DNA of 64,000 nucleotides from Phaeosphaeria sp. MPI-PUGE-AT-0046c (taxonomy: Eukaryota > Ascomycota > Dothideomycetes > Pleosporales > Phaeosphaeriaceae). The position numbers and the translations under genes are program-made. How positions within the stretch are numbered: the stretch's first letter is position 1; each line of letters opens with the position of its first letter. Of the stretch, positions 21,790 through 34,089 are shown piece after piece. The DNA lies in NCBI GenBank assembly GCA_020747045.1, contig JAGTJN010000016.1, positions 620,001 through 684,000 on the forward strand, given 5' to 3'. The notes beneath the pieces were generated by a model. It was given only the letters and a program-made list of their open reading frames with translations. It made no database searches and was not told the DNA's origin.

Positions 21790-24700
21790 CGATGGAAGTG
21801 AAGAAGCCAATGCCGCTTCATGTGACGTCGATAATGACAGAGGACGCAGCTTCTTGCGATCGGGCAAGAACGTTGCCAAGCCCGACATGCCGGGGTCCGC
21901 TGTCACTTCCAGACATCGTCACTTTCCTCTTCAGCACCTCAGTCGCCATCTGGTCACTCATACATAGCGGTGCTTATGAACACAGATTTCTGTCCATAAA
22001 ATTTACCTTCTGATGGTTTACATCAGATGGTATGCATCATCTGCCAGGTTGAGACACTACTTGATGAGCTCTTACATTCACGCTTCCAATCTAGAATCAA
22101 GCTGACCTGCCCGGCATTGAGCGGTAAATCAATCCATCATAACCAATACACGAGGATACTGCACACGTATATCAAACATCATACCAAGGAAATGGATAGC
22201 GCTCTGCAGCCACCGCGTGTGACGAGCCATAACAAGGGACCGGAGGACTACTTGTCACCTCAGCGTTGTCACATCAAGAACCATCTCCTTTCACCACCTC
22301 TGATCCACTTTCGATTGTCTGAGGCCTCATCATGGGCCTGGCGATCCTCCAATACACGCATCGCCCTGGGCTCATTCTCGTGGGGCTCATTTCCTGCTCA
22401 GGATGACCTGGATTTATTCACTCGTCAATATTGCGCGCATTTCATGCTTGCCAATCGGATGCAAGTTGAGACTTCGACGCGATTTACTGAACGTCTCGCA
22501 ATCTCGGCGACCGTATTTTCCGTTTTCGCTAGTTCTCGAGTCTCTCACTGCATCTAGCCTCCCGCTGAAATAGTTACCCAAAGCGGTCATCAGATATAAC
22601 GGTGGCAATGTCCGCTGGTCGCCACAATATAGAACTTGACATGACAAGCGATTAGCTTTGCTTCGAACAGCTCGCTTCACCTACGCCGTTTGACGAAACG
22701 TGTGCTAGGAATGGTGACTTCCGGACAGCCAACCACATGCGATGCTGGCACCTGTGGCCGATTCTGGCCGCCACATTTTGCTTGGTAGGTTTTGGGTAGA
22801 GTGGCTGAAGATCTCCATCGAACTGGCTTTGTGGTTCACTTTTCAGCACCGCATCACGTTATCGGATGTTCCGATCCGACATGTGTGGGGTGCCGACGTG
22901 CAAGTCTCGTGGAGGTGTCTGAGGCTTTGCCACCGGAACGAAACTTCCATGGTAGGTTCTACAGCACGCAAATAAGACCTTTTCGTGGTTCTTTGCAGAA
23001 GATCTACCGGGCCGTGTTTTCCAAACGTTTCGGCTTTGCCCGGACGGCTTTGCACGGCATATTGAAGCAACTTAGCAGAGCCCATCAACACCACAGGTGT
23101 ACGATATCAGGGACCGTTCGCCAAGTGTGACGGATCCACGATTCAAGAGAAACTTCGTCGGAGGTACGCTGGATTATGCAAGCCCTCTCGCATGTGCAAG
23201 GCCAGACCACATCATTGGGCCCACTTCCGCGTCTTTTGAACAAGTGTGTGCTTGCTCCAAAGTCTATTTTGCTCTGTGCAGGCAAGGAAGAGCATTCCCC
23301 AGGGAAAGAGGTGCCAGCATTTCCTGGCGAGGCAGACGGATCGCAACTAGACTACACCCTGGCGCGGGCCGTGACCTCCCTCCTCTTGAATGCCGAATCA
23401 AATCAGATCTTTGCTCTGCTCCGGCGGACTTGTGTCATGTGTCGTGCAGCGAAAGGTCCGCTAGCAAAGCGCTGGTAGCTCCGCGCATCGTCCGTGACAG
23501 CCACTAACGAACCTTATTGCAGTACATCAAACAAGATTTAAGAATAGGAATCGGATGGCGCAACAACACATGGGAGCGCCAAATCTTCTATGAGTTTATC
23601 CAGAAGAACCTTACTTGGCTCGAGTGGTTTGAGCTGAAGCCATTACTGCTTGGATAGCTCATGCAGCGAGGATGCAATGCCCAGATGCTATCTAGCGTTC
23701 CAGCGTCGAGCTACAGTAGCTTCGCACTGTTGGGAGCAGGTCTCTCGAGTGTGCTCAGGCAATTGTTACCGGCGGGACAATCAGATCCCCCGCCACGCTC
23801 TACCTTGCCAATCGCTTCCAGGGATGGCTCTCTTTGAACACCCACCTAATCTGAAACTTCCGACACTCTGATACACGGTCTCGAATCCTGGGATCGTCGA
23901 CTTCAAACACGCTGCATGCACCTGCTTCGATGGCGCTATTGTGCTATGATGGATAAGCAAATGATTCTCGGCTATTGCTGCTGCAGGTACCGAAGTGTGC
24001 AGTCGACATTTGTGGTAGAGCTGCTCGCACATTCGCGGAAGTGTACGTCCGGCGCGCGGTCATGCAGCCGATGAGAAGATGGCCCACCTGGCCAGTTGTC
24101 ATTCTACTCTGTATCTTTGCTCCAGGACAAAGGGGGCTCTGCCGAAATGAGTGGTGATGGCGGGTGGAGCGGCCTGTTCTTGCTCACCTCGGTATCTTTC
24201 GACGTTGACCAACTCGCCCAAATGGTTCGGTCCCAGCCCGCTCACGGCTTCGGTACGAGAAGGAAATCGTTTGCGATCACCTTCATGGGCAAAGACCCTG
24301 GGCGCCGCTGCAGTGCCATGACTTGTGTTGCGCCCTAGAGGTCGCTCTATCAGGTGCTCCGTGCATGTCAAATATTGGATTAAGTCGTTCCCAGATCTGC
24401 ATTACAGAAACGGGAAGTATCTTTTTCACAACGTGCATGTGTACATCAAACAACGAAGATAGACTTGCAAGCGAAACCAGCCTGTCTGTGACGGGCAGTA
24501 TCTAGACCAGGATGGGAATCAGGAGAGCGTGGTTGAGTTTCAGAGTCGCCAAAGCGTCCCCACTAACGCAGGTACAGAGAGATGCGCCATCCCAATATCG
24601 ATATTGCTCCGGAGGCTGCGCTCAATGTGCCAGTGTGCACAGCTGCACGGTGTTGCTTTTGGGGACGGCAATGCAAGTGTCGCGGTAGTCACGGTACCGC

Positions 24701-26789
24701 ACCAGGCGTTCGCAGCTGCACGATGCAGGATGGGCTTTTGAAATCGATAGTCTACGGTTTCGAGCGAAAACTCTATGTAGGCTGCGAATAGGCTTAAGTG
24801 TTCTGCCACCAATCTGGCCATCGGCTGAAGCCAGAAGAGACGGGAGAACTGGATGTACGTGTGGGCCCGTGGTCGGCAGTGTAATGAAACAAGAAAGCTA
24901 TCATGGCTGCTGCTGCTGCTGCCGTGGTGGACATGTGGGCAGAGAGGCCCACCTTGACTTATCCGAAATACGTAATCTGCGAGCTGCACGAAGTGACGGG
25001 GCGGGAATACGGTGGTGGCAGCTGTGATTTCCAGCGGCCAGATGCATGAAAGACCAGGTGACGGTACAACACGACATTTTGCAACGGGCGCTTGCAAGCG
25101 AGAGGCAGGCGCGCTGGGGGCCTCTGATTCGCAGCGGCTGGGGCACAACGGCTAGCCAAAAGAAATCCTGAAACGGCTTCCACCAGTTACTGGCGTGGGA
25201 CGAGAGCGTGACGCCCAGCAGACAGCCACCAGCAGCTGCAAATTGTCGCGCTCAGGGTGCTTGGATGACAGCGCAAGAGACGAGAGGGTGGAGAGCAGCA
25301 GGGCGCGGAGGAGTGAGGGCGCGAGAGCGAGAGAATGGTGGGTGGGCAGTCGAAGGTGCCAGTGGCCGCTCCCGCAGCCGAGAGCAGAGGGCGCGTGTTT
25401 CAGGAGGCAGATCAAACCACGCCCCAGTACTGTTTACGCTGGTTCCTGCATGTTGACGCACCTCACCAGGCTAATTGATCAGCCACTACAGAGCAGAAAG
25501 AGAGTTTGAGGCTGGAGGGACAAGAAGGAATGTTCTCGTGACGCGACCAGCGAGTAGCTGCAGATGTCAGTGGGCGTGGGAAGCACGGTGTGGTCGCGCG
25601 ATGGCAGCTAGCGGAGGTCATTTCAAATGCGCCAGAACAGGCATACCGATTATGGTTTGAGCAGCATGTCATGACGGCAGCGGTGGGAACGAAGGCATAC
25701 AATGGTACAGTACATGACGACGGGATGTGGGAGTGGCGGGCAAGGCCGGATGATCCGCTCGTGCCAGGAACTAGGTGGCGCAAGTCGATGTCTGAAGCAA
25801 GTGTGGGCATCGATCTGCGCAGCTTGATGGTGTTCTGTCATCGGGTGGGCAGGACGAGGGACTTTGTGCAGCACCGCGCAGCGAGGCCAGCTCGTGGTGG
25901 GGAATGTTCAAGCGAGGGCATGAAGCGGCGCTAGACCCAAATGCAGCCGCTTCCATCCGGTGGAAGGTGCGAACACTGGGGGGAAGGAGCGGCCGCCCAG
26001 GCCTCTAAGCAGTCTACGCAGTGCACAGCTGGAGCATCCATGGAGAGCAGAAGTGGAGTGCACAGTAGTCAAGTGCGCGTAGTCCAGTGCGCGTAGTCAA
26101 GTGAGGAGAGAGGTGAAGTGAAGTGAGAAGGGTGCTCGCAGCGGCCACTCACAAGGGCGCAATACCCAAAATTGCCTGTCCCCTCCCCTCGCCGCGGCAG
26201 CACGCAGGCATGCTCCATGGGAGCGTCCATACGGGCCACCAGTGCCCTCGACATCTACATGGCTCGATGCAGCTCCGGGCCCTGCCAGCACCCACCGTCA
26301 CGTCGCCTGCACGGCCGTCCCACGAGTCGCCCACCACCCCGGGCGCTGCTTGGCCCTGCACAGGCATGCGCCGAGGGCAATTGGCCGCGCCCCGCCGCAC
26401 AGGCCGGCTCGCTGACTTGCAAAAGCGCGGGCCAGGAATAGAGCATTCTAAAACCGCTAGCCTCCTGTTTCACGAGGCCCTCCGACACCTAAAGCTGCCG
26501 CTGCCCCCTCAGATTTGCGTTTCGTATCCCCAAAGCCCTACCCTTCACCACGCCCAGTCCTCCACACGTCGTCGAGACTGCAGCTCCCCGAGGCAGGCCC
26601 TCGCTACGTTTATTCCCATCGCATTTAACACAGAGGATACCGTGCTGGCTTTTGGTTTTATTTTCGCCTTTGCGCTGCACCTTTTGTTCTTCCCATCTGG
26701 CAGGCCCCGTTCGACCGCTAACATAGCCCGCCGCGTCTGACGTCCCACACTCCCAAACACTTGCTCTCAGGAACGTGTTGCAGCGCAGC
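21790..26789. other. Five-kilobase region without a convincing gene, upstream of STE12
   Basis: Many short frames lie here on both strands (for example 22027-22557 plus and 24540-25148 minus), but none shows a domain, a splice partner or a conserved-looking motif. Composition becomes GC-rich toward 25-26.5 kb. The part nearest 26790 is the STE12 promoter and leader. The region may be an unusually long regulatory zone or hold non-coding RNAs or decayed genes; the sequence alone does not decide. Confidence 0.4.
26065..26106 (+). repeat. Tandem 14-mer, three units
   Basis: Three consecutive units near GTAGTCAAGTGCGC (GTAGTCCAGTGCGC in the second, GTAGTCAAGTGAGG in the third), followed by a purine-rich GTGAAGTGAAGTGAG run. 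It lies about 700 bases upstream of the STE12 start. Confidence 0.75.
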
Positions 26790-29168
26790 ATGTATCCAAA
26801 CGCCCACCATGCCCAGATGCCGCCGCCCCAGGCACGATCTGTCGCACCCGAGACTTTTCTATTAGACCAGGACGCTCAGCAAAGCCTGCCGCCTGACAGT
26901 GTCGTCGCTCTCCAGCAAGTCGACAACCGTATGTGCACTGCCACCCGTTTGATGACTAAGCACCCAACACTCACACGCCTGCAGTCAAGTACTTTCTCAT
27001 CTCAGCCCCCGTCGACTGGCAGCCCGATCAGTACATCCGCCGCTTTCTGCTGCCCACTGGCGAATATGTTTCCTGCGTGCTATGGTGAGTGCACTTCATC
27101 TGCCCACCTCTCGTCCCTTCCCTTGCTAACCGCACCCAGGAACAACCTCTTTCACATCTCCGGAACAGACATTGTCCGATGTCTGTCCTTCAGATTCCAG
27201 GCCTTTGGCCGCCCTGTCAAGAACTCGAAGAAGTTCGAGGAGGGCATCTTCTCAGATCTGCGCAACCTGAAGTCGGGCACAGATGCATCGCTCGAAGAGC
27301 CCAAGAGCGCCTTCCTTGACTTCCTCTACAAGAACAACTGCATTCGAACACAAAAGAAGCAGAAGGTCTTTTACTGGTACAGCGTTCCCCATGACCGCCT
27401 CTTCCTCGATGCACTCGAGCGCGACCTCAAGCGCGAGAAGATGGGCCAAGAGGCCACCACAATGGCCGTCAGCGAGCCAGCATTGTCGTTCGAGTTCGAT
27501 TCATCACAGTCTCTCTTCGAGCAGCTCACAAAGGCACAACAAACAAATTCGTCGTCCTTCAACAACAACGTGCAATCCTTCCCCCAGAACCCCTCGCCTG
27601 ACATGCGCTCAATGGAAGGATCCATGCCCCCGCCAAACATGGTGCCTGTCCCACAGCCAATGCCACCCCAGATGCAGCAAATGCCACAAATGCAACAGCC
27701 TGTTCACGAGGACCCCATGGCCCACTACCATCAGCAAATGTCCATGCCTCCCACCATGCAAAACACGGTCGTGAAGAGCAGAGAACAGCGCGAGTTCAGC
27801 GCCCAACTACAGTATGACCGCAACGGCATTCCCCTGTCGCAGGTCCATCAGCGACACAGCTCTATGCCCGCATACATGGAGTACTCGCCTGCCCCATCCT
27901 TCGTTTCGTCTCACTACGAGGACTACAGCACCCGTGGCATGTCTTTCGAGCCATTGACTCCCCCGCAACACCAGATCAGCCTGGGCCCTGAGCCCGCCTA
28001 CATTGCCAACGAGGACACTGGTCTTTACAGCGCCATCCCTGACCTGCCAATGCCCAACAACTTCAACCCCCTCATGAACATCCCCCCATCGAACCTGATG
28101 GGCTCCGGATACCCTGGTGTGTCGCGGCCATTTGCTCCTGGTAACGTCTACTCCGTTATCGAGGGCTCCCCAACCTACAAGCAAAGGAGAAGGCGTTCGT
28201 CGCTCTCGGCTGCTGGCATTGCTGCCGCAGTCAGCGCCGCCGGCAACGCCCACCAGGTTCACCGCCCTAGCGAGCTAAGGCGATCCATGTCGAGCTCTGT
28301 TGTGCCTGTACCAGAAGCAGACGAGTCAGCTCACAACTCGCCCAACAGCACCAACGGTGCAAGCTACTCACAGGGCATGCCTGAGGCCAAGCCTCTTGTC
28401 GACATCTCACGGCAAGGCACCCCGCTTCACACGGTTGAGGAGAGCCCAGAACCACCACACGCCATGCTGCACCACGACGATCTCAACAGCATGGTGAACG
28501 GCGAGCTCTTCGAGACCCCCCTGCAGCACAGCGCCCTCGCGCGGACTGCAGGCGCCGCTCCCGTGTACCGACGCGCCCGCAGCGCCACCATGATGGAGAT
28601 CGGCCCGTACCCGCAAAAATCACATTCGTGCCCGATCCCAACCTGTGGTCGTCTCTTCAAGAGATTAGAGCACCTCAAGAGGTAAGCGCCCGCAATTTCC
28701 CCATCTTACTATTGTCGTTGTACAACGGTTGGATGCGGCTCCACTGCTATTTTTGTTTTCCGGATAGACGCTGACTGGGCGCTTAGACACGTGCGCACCC
28801 ACACACAAGAGCGACCATACGTTTGCCCGTTGTGCAACAAAGCTTTCTCGCGCTCGGACAACCTTGCTCAGTAAGTCAACGGAACCACCCGCCAACCATC
28901 TCTCTGTACTAACCACTTTGACAGACATCGTCGCACACACGAGCCCCGTGCTGACGGCGAGCCGCTGAGCGACTTCCAAGAGGACGATCTCGAGGGTGAA
29001 GAAGAGCACCTCCATTCGCTCGAAGAGGACTCACCCGAATCTGGCAATGATTACCTGTCGATGTCGCACCATGCTGGCAGCCAGCTAAGCGACATGCCAG
29101 GCCCGGTGCTCGGAATGTCGGCCATGTCTGCTCCACCACAACAGCTCATGGCTGGTAGCCACTATTGA
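26790..29168 (+). CDS. STE12: STE12 transcription factor (homeodomain-like plus C2H2 fingers)
   Basis: Five exons: 26790-26928, 26985-27084, 27140-28681, 28787-28870 and 28925-29168, giving 702 residues. Ste12 is the nuclear target of the Fus3/Kss1-type MAP kinase cascade and controls mating, invasive growth and, in plant pathogens, host penetration. The STE DNA-binding domain lies at about residues 45-170: YFLISAPVDWQPDQYIRRF, VLWNNLFHISGTDIVRCLSF, KKQKVFYWYSVPHDRLFLDA. Two C2H2 fingers at about 574-627 (CPIPTCGRLFKRLEHLKRH and CPLCNKAFSRSDNLAQHRRT) are the feature of filamentous-fungal Ste12 that yeasts lack. Both fingers are interrupted by introns in the usual places. The ATG at 26790 (MYPNAHHAQM) is used; two near-cognate codons just upstream are in frame but not needed. 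Confidence 0.96.
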
Positions 29169-31934
29169 GCTTTGGCCGCCATCACTCTCTAACCCATCTG
29201 ACGACGTCGCACAACGCGAAATGAGCATTTGACGCACGGGGGCGCTTGCATCTAGACGACATGTTTCTTTTTCTTGTTCAACCTTCTCTGCCATCTGTTT
29301 AATTCCCTTAGATCGCTCTGCTTCTGCCTTCTTTCTTTTGGAAGCATCGTTCATGATGTCTTGCATTGCATTGCTTGCTTTTTACTTCTTGATTCCCCGG
29401 TCGCTTGAAAGGGTGGAGGATTCTCACATTGGACATATGGTGTTGGGGAGCAAGGACCGACATCACGACCCACGAACACGAAGTTCCTCTTTCTTTTTTT
29501 TTCTTATGTTCTTCTTTTCCTCGCTGCCGAATCTCTTCGAGCGCGTTCTTTCTTTTTCTTACTTTGTTGTCCGCATTGCTTCAAAAGTTCCAAGGGCGTA
29601 CATCATCCGTCGCCTTGTATGACGTAGCATGCGAGCGCCGCCCTGGTGTGTAGTTGGCTTGAGCGTAGTCGGAGTGGTCAGTTGTTGAGACCGCAAGACA
29701 TGAATTCTGTGGATATATTAGTGTCAGTGGCTGAGCGTCCTGGGGTGAGGGACGGGCGTGTGTATAATATCTAAAGCTCGAAATGCAACGCGTATACGCG
29801 AATCACTTCATCTTCAGTGTGACTTGCATGTGTGATATTGTCGCCCATGTTCCTCATCACTACCATCAGACCAACTGATGGTGCCTTAACATGGCTCGCA
29901 AAAGTCGCACCTGGCCTCCCTACACTCAACACTCATCTACTCACTCCGAATCTACTCCCCATACATCCCCGAACGTTCCGATAAGCAGCACTTCCCGTCC
30001 AACACAACACAAGCCCAATCCAACCCAACACCAACCCATCCCAAAAAACACTATCTGCGAGCCTGCAAGTCTGCATGACCGCATGAACCGCGTCCGTGCA
30101 GCCCTCCCCCCTGCCCACCCAACCCAACACCTCAGCTTCGCAGCTCCCATCATCGCCTATCCAGGCTTTACCCGTTACCCGTCACCCCCCCTCTGACGAA
30201 ACAGCACGTTTGACCTGACTGCCTAATCGAGCCACGCAGACCGCATCGAGCCGAGTGTAACATGTTTCATACTTTGTGAGGGTGTGCGCCCGATGCAGCC
30301 TGTATGTACGTATGTATTGATTTTTAAGGGGATAGAAGATGTTGCGACGACGGGCATGTTTGTAGACTTTAGGCATGTTGGTTTGGTTTGGTTTGGCTCA
30401 GGGGGGTTGGGTGCAGCGCTGGTGCAGCGTGCGATTTCGCGGCTAAGTGTGTACGCGTGTTGAGGGTGTATCTGGGTACGTAAGAGTCCGTATGCAGTGT
30501 GTGTGAGGACGGATGTGTAGACTAGGCTTGTTTGATGCTTTGCTGGGTGGATGTAGTAGACTTAGCGTGCTAAGAGCTGTTTCGGTGCTAGGGAAGGGGA
30601 GGTGTGGGAATAGATGGGATGGTCGTTGCATTGCTCGTTAATCTCATCTTGCAGCTTGGGGTGCATAGGAGCACTGGGAGACACATGTGGTTAGTAAGCA
30701 CTCGAGGGCATGTCTGTTGAGCAATTACTCCAGTACAAGTCTATGATTGCCCTCAATTATATGAGACCTGCTTTTACGCTCCACAGTTTGGATTGTCCTT
30801 GGCCGCGGGTTGTTCAGGATTGACCGGCTGGTTGCCCAATACTATAGTGATAGTACGGCTTTGATGCAAATGGCAGGGCTGCTCAAGAGAAAAAATCATG
30901 CTTGTACCTAACAGTTCTTATTCGAGCATTTCGAAGAAGTCTGCACGCACGAAGGAGCAATCATTTAAGATATCTCGAAAAAACCGCTGCCAAGTATGGA
31001 ACTTGGGATTTGGACTGCGAGTGGACAGACAGAATTTGGTCACACTCAACGATCTTCAAGCTCGAATCCGAACTTTGGGCTAAACAGGAGCGAAATTCAC
31101 ATCGTGGATCTATGATCTACGCCAGCTCTTCCGTGCTCGTCATGGCGAAAGGTTGGTACATGGACAACGCACGTGTGCCGAGCAAGATTGCTGAGCTGCG
31201 CAGGAATCTAGAACATAAGAGTCAAACACTGTTACGACATCTTCCTCGAGATCTATGCTTCTGCTGACCAATACCCGATCGAACTCGCAAATCCATCCGC
31301 GCCGACCCAATACCTCGCTCTATGAGGCTCGATGCAGAGCAGATGTCCACCTCCTTGCCAAAGACGGCTGGCTTACGAGGATACTTGACGGATTGGATAA
31401 CGTATATATGGGTGAAAGATCGCGGAAGCAAAGTGGACGAAGACATGTCCACAAGGAAATCCGGATCAACGTGTTGCATAAAGCTTTGGGTCTGTCGTGC
31501 GCCAATCTGGGCAGCACTCCGAGTGCACGTAAACACGAATCTGGATTAGTACTGGAACTATTCATGGGAATGAAGGCGCCGATGATAGTAACGATGTTGG
31601 AAGAAAGGTCTTAGATGAATGTAAATTGCCGAGAGATGTCTGCCGTTTCCCTCCACGTGCTAACAACTCTCACGTAGTTGACGACTTGCAGTGGATTCGA
31701 CGCAACACTGACATTACGTGCTGAGCTGGTCACATCCTATGGCTAAGATAGAACCTGCGCATTTAGAGCCTGATCACCTTAGTAAAAGCAGTACCAGTTA
31801 AAGGTTAGCTTCCAGACGTAGTCTTTCACTGGTCCAGCACCATTCTGCTGATAACAGATCTTGATCAAACTATCAACCCCGCGTGATCAACGTTTCTGTA
31901 CTTCGATAATTGTTCAACCACGTCAAACCCCGCC
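29169..31934. other. Intergenic, 2.8 kb, with weak coding-like remnant
   Basis: Begins with the STE12 3' region, which contains T-rich tracts around 29490-29570. Between about 30900 and 31620 there are overlapping plus-strand frames with coding-like composition. One frame (YDIFLEIYASADQYPIELAN) faintly recalls the post-BTB helix of fungal BTB proteins, but stops break it. I do not annotate a gene. Confidence 0.4.
30379..30396 (+). repeat. GGTTT pentanucleotide run
   Basis: TGGTTTGGTTTGGTTTGG, just over three units of a five-base repeat. Confidence 0.7.
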
Positions 31935-33174
31935 ATGGCATTTGCTCCTCCAGTCCGCCGAGGGGACTTTCTGTTCTCTTCGGTCCTCTACGCTGACCCT
32001 GGAAACAATAATCGGCATTCGCGCGCAAGTGTCGCTGAGCTCGCTGCTCTACTACGCCCCGAGGCCCCCAGACTGTACTCCATGGGCCGCAAACCCGGGG
32101 AGTCATCGTTCGCGAAAGATCCGCCATGGCACTTCTACACGGCACAACTCATCCACTATGGACTGCCAGTGACAAAGGACAAGAATACCGCGAAGATGAG
32201 TCTACTGACCGCGATGAATCAGTTTAAGCTTGAAATACCGGCATGGATTCTTAAGCTCGAGAGTGAGCTCAAGAAAGAGTGGGAGACGGAGGACCGTAAG
32301 ATGAAGAAGAGCGGCCATGGTGGAACGAGTACTGCGAACAAGTCCAACAAAAGCCATGCTAAAACCTCGGATAGCGCCCCGAATGGTGTCAACGTGACAG
32401 GTAGGTTCAACGCTTCCTGGCGTGGGGCTATCAGCTAATCGTGCAGTGCACCTGTCACTCTCTTCCGGACTATCGGCGGCAGAACAACTCACTTTAACGC
32501 CCACGGAATCATCTCCATCTAAACGCAAGCGTAATGACAGAAACCTGTCTCCAAGTGCCGCTCAAGTCGAGAAACCGTCCACACCGACTAAACGGGTGAA
32601 GAAAGGACCCGCTTCGTGGCAGACGACACCCCGAGACAATTATGAGCATGCTATGACTTCCTACGGCACCTCTTCTCCACTCCGTTCGAAGCAAGAGTAC
32701 GACTCTTCTCCGTCGCGTTTGGGACGTAACTCGAACACAAGCAATAGACGTGACCAAGCCATCCTCCTTGGCGGTACGTACACCATCGATTGCGCTGTCG
32801 CCAGCGACATGTTCCAAGACTACAATCTCGATCTCACGCTTGCTCCTGACCCCTCTCGCAACACATGGTGGGCCACATATCGCTGGGGCGCATGGGATGG
32901 TATAATCCAGATGAGACCAGGTCCCACAGGCGTGGGGCAGCCATGCTCTCTGGGCTGGCGTCTGCGAGATCTCGGGACGGGTGACTTGAAGTTTGGGAAG
33001 AGATGCACAGGTACTATTATGTTCCTTGAAAACCAGGCGTTCACGGGCTCGCTGTTTGAGGTACCTGGTGTAGGAACAGTCGACTTCGATGGCACGAGAC
33101 TGCCAGGCCCGAGTGTGCAGCATAACTTACAGTATGAGTGGGATGCGTTCGTTTCGGAGGCTTATGGGCGTTGA
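31935..33174 (+). CDS. Unknown protein with Trp-rich C-terminal domain
   Basis: Two exons (31935-32400 and 32447-33174) across a 46-nt GTAGGT...CAG intron give 397 residues. The N-terminal part (SVAELAALLRPEAPRLYS and PWHFYTAQLIHYGLP) looks folded. The centre is Lys/Ser-rich and disordered with SPSKRKRNDR and PTKRVKKG, possible nuclear localisation signals. The C-terminal about 150 residues form a compact-looking domain with GGTYTIDCAVASDMF, DLTLAPDPSRNTWWATYRWG and AWDGIIQMRPGP. I recall similar uncharacterised ascomycete proteins but no named function. The exact frame repair by a short intron argues that the gene is real. Confidence 0.6.
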
Positions 33175-34089
33175 AGGGGTGTGCTGCCGGTTGCGAAGGC
33201 TGAAGCCAGAGGTCGAATATGGTCGCAGAGTTGACGATCAGGTTTGAGCTCAATACGTGGCATAATACCAAGGCTTTGTGCTCTTGTCTGGATAGTGTCA
33301 CACGCTTGTTTACGCATAGAGACTAAGAAGCTACATGTGATACAAATGGGAATTGAATTTGATCGAACGAGTGCTTATCTTCGTAACACCTCGTAGCGCT
33401 AGTCCGACAATCCATGGTTCCAACAAAATTCACATGTAACAAAGACGAGTTACCATCTACTCGCAAATTACTCATAGCTGTGTGATATGTGCACTCAGAC
33501 TCTTATAGTAGCACCCTACGAGGTCGTCCGCTTTCCCCGAAAAGGCCGAGTTTACCATTAATTCTGTAGGCATTTGATCGGATGTTCGGCATTCACATTT
33601 GATCGAGCTTCCGAGCCAACCATTTCACGAATGCTCCAGTCGTTCATTCGACATTGGAATGCTTACAGAATTCTTAAAATATGTTCAGGGATAGGTGTGA
33701 TTAGGCGTACGTCACTTCAGAATGTGCGAGGGAACTGTGAGCTACGCAACTTCAAATTGTAGAGGTGAGCACAAAGCTTGAAAGTGTAAGTCACCGAGAT
33801 TCGATTCGTATTGCAAAGCGCGCTCGACGTGAAGGTGAATATGCTACCAAGTTACAGGAGGATAAAGCCAAAGTATTGAACTTATACTTTTCCACCGACT
33901 AGCGAGCTCAGTTGGCTCGACGCTGATGCCCTCCACGCAGGCAGTGCGGGACTATGCCAAGCCAACGAGGGTTACACGACATAATCTGACCTTGCACAAA
34001 CACTCCAATTTCCACTGATGACTACTACTCAACCCCACCCTGTTTCGAATTAAATGCTTCTGAAGAATTAGATTCCACGTGCTTGAACC
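33175..34089. other. Intergenic, 0.9 kb
   Basis: Nothing recognisable. AT-richer than its neighbours. The 3' end should hold the promoter of the monooxygenase. Confidence 0.4.

Noticed and set aside
22027..22557. 176-codon open frame upstream of STE12
   Set aside because: No domain, no splice partner and no conserved-looking pattern; length alone is within chance for this GC content.
24540..25148. 202-codon minus-strand frame
   Set aside because: Composition is Ala/Ser/His-rich without structure, and nothing recognisable is encoded. Overlapping frames on the other strand are equally open.
29891..30196. 101-codon Pro/Thr-rich frame
   Set aside because: Arises from C/A-rich low-complexity sequence and has no domain.
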